From Candidatus Omnitrophota bacterium (GTDB lineage: Bacteria > Omnitrophota > Gorgyraeia > Duberdicusellales > 4484-171), in the NCBI GenBank assembly GCA_023228195.1, contig JALOBR010000051.1, positions 1 to 9,824 on the forward strand: a DNA stretch of 9,824 bases. Reading direction: 5' to 3'. Each line of letters begins with the position of its first letter. The first letter of the stretch is position 1. Positions 6,929 to 9,824 of this stretch are shown piece after piece. The notes beneath the pieces are model-generated. The model worked only from the letters and a program-made list of their open reading frames with translations. It made no database searches and was not told the origin of the DNA. A program made the position numbers and the translations under genes.

Positions 6929-7600
6929 ATGAAGATTTGGATGGTAATTCCGGCATATAATGAAGCGCGGTCTTTGGAAAGGATACTGCGCAGGTTAAAG
7001 GAAAAAGAACTTCATATCATAGTTGTTGATGACGGTTCGAAAGATTCTACTTATGCTGTAGCTAAAATGAAAGCGGATATCGTTTTAAGGAACGAAAAGA
7101 ATCTTGGCAAGGGAATGGCGCTGCGTAAAGCCATGGCATTTCTTTTAGAAAACGAAAAGTTTGATTATATCATAACCATGGATGGCGATGGACAGCATTC
7201 CGTCTCTGATATAGATAAATTTTTAGATGAGGTTGCATCAGGGGCCAGCTTTGTTGTTGGTAATCGTATGCACAGTCCTATAGGGATGCCAAAAATCCGC
7301 ATATTAACCAATCAAGCTATGTCCTGGCTTTTATCGAGAATGGTTTCTCAAAATATTCCCGATACACAATGTGGATTTCGTTTGATAGGCAGAGAAGTGC
7401 TTGAGAAGATAAAATTCCGGACAAATAAATTTGAAGTGGAATCGGAGATACTTATAAAAGCGGCAAAGGAAGGCTTTGTGATAAAAAGTATCCCCATACA
7501 AAGTATATATTTCAGGCGCATAAAGAGTAAGATTCACCCATTTGTAGATACTCTCAGGTTCATCAGGTTTCTTTGCACCCTGAACAATAAAGAAAGCTAA
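6929..7600 (+). CDS. family 2 glycosyltransferase (dolichol/polyprenol-phosphate sugar synthase-like)
   Basis: GT2 enzymes of this type move a sugar from a nucleotide donor to a polyprenyl phosphate or lipid acceptor. The sequence has the family start 'MKIWMVIPAYNEA', the 'VVDDGSKD' nucleotide-binding motif (32-39), 'NLGKGMALRKA' (58-68), the metal-binding 'MDGDGQH' (84-90) and the acceptor-side 'DTQCGFRLI' (145-153). The 223-residue length matches soluble single-domain enzymes and there is no C-terminal membrane region. I prefer the ATG at 6929 because AAGG at 6917-6920 lies 8 nt upstream and the protein then begins at the first beta strand. An in-frame ATG at 6914 would add five residues but has no visible Shine-Dalgarno sequence. 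Its position after the lipid glycosyltransferase and acyltransferase genes suggests a lipid-linked sugar, but the acceptor is not readable from sequence. Confidence 0.9.
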   Translation: MKIWMVIPAYNEARSLERILRRLKEKELHIIVVDDGSKDSTYAVAKMKADIVLRNEKNLGKGMALRKAMAFLLENEKFDYIITMDGDGQHSVSDIDKFLDEVASGASFVVGNRMHSPIGMPKIRILTNQAMSWLLSRMVSQNIPDTQCGFRLIGREVLEKIKFRTNKFEVESEILIKAAKEGFVIKSIPIQSIYFRRIKSKIHPFVDTLRFIRFLCTLNNKES

Positions 7601-7622
7601 AGCGGCACTCACCTAAAAATAC

Positions 7623-7627
7623 GGAGG
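7623..7627 (+). promoter_or_regulatory. strong ribosome binding site fixing a GTG start
   Basis: GGAGG at 7623-7627 stands five bases before the GTG at 7633, which makes GTG the credible start of the small membrane protein gene. It contrasts with several upstream genes of the operon, which lack a visible Shine-Dalgarno sequence. Confidence 0.8.
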
Positions 7628-7632
7628 TATTA

Positions 7633-8145
7633 GTGGGCATAACGAATAAAATCCTTGTTTTCTTAACGGCTTTATTCTCGAAAAAAGTGGCGCTGATTTT
7701 GATTGCTGCTTTGCCGATTTTTGAGCTAAGGCTTTCCGTGCCGCTTGGCATAATTAAATTCCAATTGCCACCATGGGAGGTATTTTTTCTTTCAATATTA
7801 GGAAATATGTTGCCGGTTATTCCTTTGTTGCTGTTCTTAAGATGGGCGGTTGTCAGGCTCGAGCACATTAAAGGCATAGGTAAATTTCTTAAGTGGTGGT
7901 TCGATAGGGCAGAAAAAAAATCCAAAGCGGTAGAGACCTATGGATTTTGGGGGCTGGTGATATTGGTGGCAATACCTTTGCCCGGAACAGGCGCTTGGAC
8001 TGGTTGCGCGGCGGCAACATTATTTAATTTTAAACTGCCGAAGGCGTTGCTTGCTATATTTTTGGGAGTAATAATCGCCGGCGTTATAATGGTTTTCGGT
8101 TCTAACGGTCTTTATGGAGTTTTGCCTCAGCTAAACTCGCATTAA
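7633..8145 (+). CDS. COG2426 family small integral membrane protein ('small multi-drug export protein')
   Basis: The 170-residue protein fits COG2426 / Sm_multidrug_ex, a family named for putative drug export but without a firmly established function. Two family motifs are visible: 'ELRLSVPLGI' at 31-40 and 'IPLPGTGAWTG' at 114-124. Hydrophobic segments lie at about 18-38, 48-70, 103-121 and 135-156. The second conserved motif sits in a possible re-entrant stretch, as in the wider DedA/SNARE-associated relatives, though that comparison is an inference. A basic cytoplasmic loop ('WWFDRAEKKSK') separates the halves. It starts with GTG behind a GGAGG site, 32 bases after the GT2 gene. Given the neighbours, a role in moving or flipping a lipid-linked substrate is conceivable but unproven. 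Confidence 0.88.
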   Translation: MGITNKILVFLTALFSKKVALILIAALPIFELRLSVPLGIIKFQLPPWEVFFLSILGNMLPVIPLLLFLRWAVVRLEHIKGIGKFLKWWFDRAEKKSKAVETYGFWGLVILVAIPLPGTGAWTGCAAATLFNFKLPKALLAIFLGVIIAGVIMVFGSNGLYGVLPQLNSH

Positions 8146-8166
8146 TAATTTTCGGCAAACGATTAA

Positions 8167-8778
8167 ATGAAACTCGTAATTGCGACTCAAAACGAATCCA
8201 AACTGAAAGAAATAAAAGAAATTTTAAAAAGCATTAAGCTGCCTGTCGTATCCTTGAATAAGTTGGATAGAAAATTTAACATAAGAGAAAACGGAAAAAC
8301 TTTTTTTGAAAACGCAGTTAAAAAAACCAAACCCGTATCGTTGGCATATAAAGATGATTTAGTCGCCGGAGAGGATTCAGGCTTGGAAGTAGATTTCTTA
8401 AAAGGAGCGCCTGGAGTTTATTCCAAACGCTACTCGGGAAAAAACTGGACCTACGAAAAAAATAACCTGAAAATTTTAAAAGAATTAGAAGGCGTTCCGC
8501 GCAAAAAAAGAAAAGCCAATTTCCATTGCTGCCTTGTACTTTTTAGGGCCGGTAAACTTATGAAACGAATTGACGGCCGCCTGAACGGTTACATAAGTGA
8601 AGAGCCAAAAGGCAGTCATGGCTTCGGCTACGACCCCATATTCTATTTACCTAAATATAAGGCAACCATTGCCCAATTACCGCTACGCATTAAGAACAAA
8701 CTCAGCCACCGCGCTAAAGCATTTCTAAAATTAAAAAAATATCTTAATAATGATTTGTTGAATCGGAGGTATCAATGA
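8167..8778 (+). CDS. rdgB: RdgB/HAM1-family XTP/dITP pyrophosphatase
   Basis: This family cleaves non-canonical purine triphosphates (dITP, XTP) to monophosphate and PPi and so keeps them out of nucleic acids; it is cytoplasmic and Mg-dependent. The motifs occur in the usual order: 'IATQNESKLKEI' at 5-16 (triphosphate-binding loop), 'GEDSGLEVD' at 68-76 with the likely catalytic D70, 'GAPGVYSKRYSG' at 80-91, 'GFGYDPIFY' at 152-160, and 'KNKLSHRAKA' at 176-185. At 203 residues it has normal length. It departs from the E. coli pattern in two places: ADDSG reads GEDSG, and the acidic residue of EKxxxSHR is an isoleucine. The protein is unusually lysine-rich. It begins 21 bases after the previous stop, without a clear Shine-Dalgarno sequence, and its TGA overlaps the next ATG by four bases. 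Confidence 0.92.
   Translation: MKLVIATQNESKLKEIKEILKSIKLPVVSLNKLDRKFNIRENGKTFFENAVKKTKPVSLAYKDDLVAGEDSGLEVDFLKGAPGVYSKRYSGKNWTYEKNNLKILKELEGVPRKKRKANFHCCLVLFRAGKLMKRIDGRLNGYISEEPKGSHGFGYDPIFYLPKYKATIAQLPLRIKNKLSHRAKAFLKLKKYLNNDLLNRRYQ
8765..8769 (+). promoter_or_regulatory. ribosome binding site inside the end of the pyrophosphatase gene
   Basis: GGAGG at 8765-8769 lies five bases before the ATG at 8775, inside the last codons of the upstream gene. It supports that start and a coupled ATGA overlap (8775-8778). Confidence 0.8.
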
Positions 8779-9440
8779 ACCAAAGTAGCAAAAGAGATTG
8801 GGCTACGCTTAGGTGGACAACATATTCTATTTTAATTCCCACAATAATATACTCACTGTTTAAGACTTTCGACGTCTATTTTGGAAAAAAAGATTCGTCT
8901 AATTTTTTCATTATTTTATTTCGCAATTTGTTTATCGGAGATACAGTTCTGTTCGGAACATTGATGGCAATCCTTGTTTACACATGGAAAACGTGGCAGC
9001 TAAAAGATTTAACAGCTAAAGAGATAACATACGAAATACGACCATTAGTAATATTAGGGTCGCAAATGTTTATCAAAAATATTGCTAATGGTATAGCAAG
9101 AGAAATAGAAATAGAAAAAATTCAGATAAGAACGATTCCTCGATTTATCGAATATTTTAAGGTAAAAGGCAATGAATCAAATTTAGAATTTGTAGCTTTT
9201 GATATGCTTGATTATCTTACAAAAGAAGAAAAGGATGGAAAGAGAATTCAAATAAAAGGTTTAGACTGCACTGGAAAAGAAACGCCAATCCCAACTACTA
9301 TTTATAACGGTCTTTGCGGAGATTTAGACGGAATTCAAGGAATTAGTATAACGATTAAATATAAGGATGTTGAAGGAAAACAATATAAAAGTAAAATGGC
9401 AGTAAAGGATGGCCGTCTGCAGTTAATTTCGATAGAATAA
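8775..9440 (+). CDS. unrecognised protein with two membrane helices and a C-terminal beta-rich domain
   Basis: I do not recognise a named family. The visible layout is a short basic N-terminus, a hydrophobic helix at about 14-33, a loop containing 'YFGKKDSS', a second helix at about 53-71, and a soluble part of about 150 residues that begins 'YEIRPLVILG' (86-95). The stretch 'MFIKNIANGIAREIEIEKIQ' (98-117), followed by alternating hydrophobic strands, resembles the immunoglobulin-like 'RPyv...l.NiGnGpA' domain common in bacterial two-helix membrane proteins of unknown role. That comparison is from memory. The soluble part would most likely be cytoplasmic if the N-terminus is inside. The start is well supported by a GGAGG site and by overlap with the upstream stop. 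The codons look more AT-rich (many ATA, AGA) than in the upstream genes, so later acquisition is possible. It appears to be the last gene of the operon. Confidence 0.8.
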   Translation: MNQSSKRDWATLRWTTYSILIPTIIYSLFKTFDVYFGKKDSSNFFIILFRNLFIGDTVLFGTLMAILVYTWKTWQLKDLTAKEITYEIRPLVILGSQMFIKNIANGIAREIEIEKIQIRTIPRFIEYFKVKGNESNLEFVAFDMLDYLTKEEKDGKRIQIKGLDCTGKETPIPTTIYNGLCGDLDGIQGISITIKYKDVEGKQYKSKMAVKDGRLQLISIE

Positions 9441-9500
9441 TTTTATATCGGCTTTTATAGTTAAGAATACGTGTTACCCGTTAAGTGATATTTATTATAA

Positions 9501-9592
9501 TCTGCGGCTATCTACGTTCGATTTGCGATAATCTGCGTTAAAAGTATAATTATCTGTGCTTGTCTGTGATTTTCTATCTGTGGTCATCTGCG
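9501..9592. repeat. helically phased degenerate TCTGCG/TCTGTG repeat block (left)
   Basis: Eight copies or near-copies of TCTGYG occur on the + strand, starting at 9501, 9511 (TCTACG), 9522 (TTTGCG), 9532, 9553, 9563, 9577 and 9587. Most steps are 10 or 11 bases, about one helical turn. The bases between copies are not conserved, so this is neither a CRISPR array nor a simple tandem duplication. I recall similar motifs scattered in intergenic DNA of many environmental bacteria, but no function is known to me. Bases 9441-9500 before it show nothing else recognisable. Confidence 0.75.
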
Positions 9593-9602
9593 TAAAGAAC
9601 CA

Positions 9603-9631
9603 TTGACATTTTCCTCAAAAAACCTTATCAT
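9603..9631 (+). promoter_or_regulatory. near-consensus sigma-70 promoter in front of the mini-ORF/hairpin unit
   Basis: A perfect -35 TTGACA (9603-9608), a 17-bp spacer and TATCAT (9626-9631, one mismatch to TATAAT) make this the best promoter in the window. Transcription would begin near 9638, only about four bases before the ATG at 9642. Any protein-coding transcript would be essentially leaderless; otherwise the promoter drives a small RNA. Confidence 0.65.
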
Positions 9632-9641
9632 TTTAAATACT

Positions 9642-9725
9642 ATGTCAAGAAGAAGCAGAAGAAAAAAATTGTCTTGGCGCCGTAGGCGTAAGAAAAATAA
9701 GGGCCAGAAACCCTGCTTGGGCTAA
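9642..9725 (+). CDS. possible 27-residue highly basic peptide (or the body of a small RNA)
   Basis: The frame ATG to TAA encodes 27 residues starting 'MSRRSRRKKLSWRRRRKK' and ending 'PCLG'. Fourteen of the 27 are Arg or Lys and none is acidic, a composition seen in tiny ribosomal or RNA-binding proteins such as Thx/bS31 or bS22. I cannot align it to any of them with confidence. A near-consensus promoter ends just before it and there is no Shine-Dalgarno site. The same DNA can fold as hairpins: CTT/CGCC...GGCG/AAG (9673-9692) and AGGG/CCCT (9700-9714), with a further hairpin at 9723-9741. A noncoding RNA is therefore an equal alternative. The A-rich composition could also give Lys/Arg codons by chance. 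Confidence 0.35.
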   Translation: MSRRSRRKKLSWRRRRKKNKGQKPCLG

Positions 9726-9741
9726 TGCGCTTCGCGCATTA
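9723..9741. other. perfect 8-bp hairpin after the mini-ORF
   Basis: TAATGCGC (9723-9730), loop TTC (9731-9733), GCGCATTA (9734-9741). The stop codon of the mini-ORF is its first three bases. It sits where a terminator would be expected, but no T-run follows, so a classical intrinsic terminator is not supported. Confidence 0.6.
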
Positions 9742-9824
9742 ACGCAGATAATCGCAGATTCGAAACAGATGATCGCAGATAGATTTTATCTGTGGCCATC
9801 TGCTTTGTTGTCTGGGATCATCTG
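9742..9824. repeat. inverted TCTGCG repeat block folding into a long imperfect palindrome (right)
   Basis: CGCAGA-type motifs (the reverse complement of the left block) start at 9743, 9753, about 9764 and 9774. After a turn of about four bases near 9781-9786, TCTG motifs in the direct orientation follow at 9789, 9799, 9811 and 9821. The two halves are nearly reverse complements over about 36 bases, and several differences become G-U pairs in RNA. ACGCAGAT at 9742-9749 is also the exact reverse complement of ATCTGCGT at 9586-9593 in the left block. The block runs to the window edge and may continue. Confidence 0.75.

Noticed and set aside
9642..9725. A known small ribosomal protein (L34, Thx/bS31, bS22)
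   Set aside because: Composition and size are similar but no characteristic residue pattern of these proteins could be aligned by eye.
9723..9741. Intrinsic terminator
   Set aside because: The stem is good but no T-run follows on either side, so the classical signal is missing.
9501..9824. CRISPR array
   Set aside because: The repeated unit is only about 6 bases, degenerate, spaced at 10-11 bases and present in both orientations, with no conserved long repeat or uniform spacers.

Overview
The window looks like a chromosomal segment of an AT-rich, uncultured Gram-negative bacterium. Candidatus Omnitrophota or a relative is my best guess, based on the style of the proteins: HD-GYP and helical-repeat signalling proteins, an LpxL-type acyltransferase next to a UgtP/MGDG-synthase-like glycosyltransferase, and degenerate TCTGCG-type intergenic repeats. 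This placement is an inference and no marker gene proves it. All convincing genes lie on the + strand.

Layout. Bases 1-3076 hold two translationally coupled signalling genes: a 5'-truncated, all-helical (HEAT-like) protein and an HD-GYP protein. The two share a remote N-terminal module. Bases 3077-3250 are a gene-free stretch of about 54% GC (hand count) full of nested inverted repeats, followed by an AT-rich promoter-like region. From 3338 to 9440 eight genes follow head to tail with gaps of 32 bases or less, so they probably form one operon: a stand-alone receiver protein, a GAF-HD-GYP protein, a GT28/MGDG-synthase-like glycosyltransferase, an LpxL/HtrB-like acyltransferase, a soluble GT2 glycosyltransferase, a small membrane protein of the COG2426 'small multi-drug export' family, an RdgB/HAM1 house-cleaning pyrophosphatase, and an unrecognised protein with two membrane helices. 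The first two suggest phosphorylation-controlled cyclic-dinucleotide hydrolysis. The next three suggest synthesis of envelope glycolipid or lipid A.

The end of the window (9441-9824) is not empty. It carries two blocks of degenerate TCTGCG/TCTGTG motifs spaced about one helical turn apart, largely in opposite orientations. They flank a compact unit with a near-consensus sigma-70 promoter (TTGACA, 17 bp, TATCAT), a possible 27-codon extremely basic mini-ORF starting about 4 nt after the expected transcription start, and three small hairpins. The second repeat block also folds on itself into a long imperfect palindrome. This cassette and the GC-rich palindromic element at 3077-3250 are the parts least explained by known families.

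I saw no tRNA, rRNA, CRISPR array, transposase or integrase.
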